DNA of 64,000 nt from Bacillota bacterium (GTDB taxonomy: Bacteria > Bacillota > Bacilli > Bacillales > Cytobacillaceae). The DNA lies in assembly GCA_030705955.1 (NCBI GenBank), contig JAUZPL010000002.1, positions 62,001 through 126,000 on the forward strand, given 5' to 3'. This document shows, piece by piece, positions 63,427-64,000 of this stretch (position 1 is the stretch's first letter; every line of letters begins with the position of its first letter). The notes below the pieces were generated by a model. That model was not told where the DNA came from. It saw nothing but the letters and a program-made list of their open reading frames with translations, and did no database searches. A program made the position numbers and the translations under genes.

Positions 63427-64000
63427 ATGAATGTTTATTCGGCCATAAAGCAGCTTGTTCAAAGGGCAATTTTATTGAATTTGATTCAACAAGAGGACGA
63501 AATCTATGCAGTAAATCAAATTATGTCCCTTATAGGTCTTACAGATATTCGAGAAGAACAAGTGGGTTACGAACTTTCAGAAATTCCAAATATTTTGGAT
63601 GAATTAGTGTTATATGCCGTTCGGGAGGGAGTTATTGAGGATTTATTTGAGGAAAAAGAAATAGTAAGCAGTAAAATCATGAATGTCTTTTTATCAAAAC
63701 CTTCTGAGGTTAATAAAGCTTTTTATGAAAGGTATCTTGAGAAACCGGAAAAAGCAACTGAGTATTTTTACAATCTAAGTCGTAACAGTAATTACATTCA
63801 AACAAAAAGAATTAGTAAAAATAGTAGTTATAAAACTCTGACCCCGTATGGAGAATTAGATATTACCATTAATTTATCAAAGCCTGAGAAGGATCCGAAG
63901 GAAATTGCGAGGGAAAAAGAAAGAAAAAAGGTATCTTCCCAATATCCTGTATGCCTTCTTTGTGCTGAAAATGAAGGATATACTGGTAGAATTGGTCATC
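63427..64000 (+). CDS. galT: Galactose-1-phosphate uridylyltransferase, Firmicutes type 2 (3' end outside window)
   Basis: The frame stays open to the window end, giving the first 191 residues, MNVYSAIKQLVQRAILLNLI onward, with YPVCLLCAENEGYTGRIGH typical of the long type 2 GalT. AAGGAG is 8 bases before ATG. It exchanges UDP between glucose and galactose-1-phosphate and completes the Leloir pathway after galK and galE. The active-site HPH-like motif lies beyond the window. Confidence 0.88.
   Translation, partial: MNVYSAIKQLVQRAILLNLIQQEDEIYAVNQIMSLIGLTDIREEQVGYELSEIPNILDELVLYAVREGVIEDLFEEKEIVSSKIMNVFLSKPSEVNKAFYERYLEKPEKATEYFYNLSRNSNYIQTKRISKNSSYKTLTPYGELDITINLSKPEKDPKEIAREKERKKVSSQYPVCLLCAENEGYTGRIGH

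Overview
The window looks like a chromosomal segment of an AT-rich, endospore-forming Bacillaceae. Gene families, AGGAGG-type ribosome binding sites, hom-thrC-thrB order, a T-box leader, cre-like sites and a TnrA/GlnR box all fit. A lone copper nitrite reductase and an IS1182-type element with GC-rich palindromic repeats suggest an environmental lineage (Neobacillus-like), but that placement is inference. No rRNA, tRNA, CRISPR or prophage was seen.

Layout: 1-4200 is the 3' part of a RiPP cluster of lasso type (HPr-kinase-like protein cut by the window edge, PqqD-like carrier, S26-type peptidase, ABC exporter, nucleotidyltransferase). 4363-8086 is a chemotaxis block (soluble receptor, CheV, Cache receptor). 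8193-10034 pairs a ROK sugar kinase with mannose-6-phosphate isomerase. 10098-26317 is a mixed run: HAD phosphatase, lactonase, HxlR regulator with a DODA-type dioxygenase, NirK, MFS carrier, a CDF-BdbD-BdbC group, DUF2935, an acetolactate-synthase-like enzyme, a sugar dehydrogenase-like propeller, a CopC/CopD protein, a Ni/Co transporter and a LysM-SleB hydrolase.

From 26482 to 36168 lie a HAD protein, a decayed IS1182-family element inserted exactly into a terminator, a T-box-controlled aminotransferase-serA operon (minus strand) and hom-thrC-thrB. From 36582 to 41752 is a dabB-dabA inorganic-carbon uptake operon that also encodes a DUF2294 protein and a beta-carbonic-anhydrase-like protein without its zinc ligands. 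Then follow a YczE membrane protein, another receptor, glnK-amtB under a promoter overlapped by a perfect TnrA/GlnR box, an aminotransferase, an SRPBCC protein, a LysR regulator, an HD-GYP protein and a large lipoprotein joining cell-wall-binding repeats to a dimethylformamidase-like domain.

53050-57154 is a gluconate module (gntP, RpiR-type regulator, gntK); both promoters carry the same 17-bp palindrome and a cre-like site. A secreted Asp-box propeller protein follows, then a Leloir galactose module (LacI-family regulator, galK, galE, galT) running off the right edge.

Start codons were re-chosen by ribosome binding site where the longest reading frame looked wrong. No database search was run; family names come from recognisable motifs and order.
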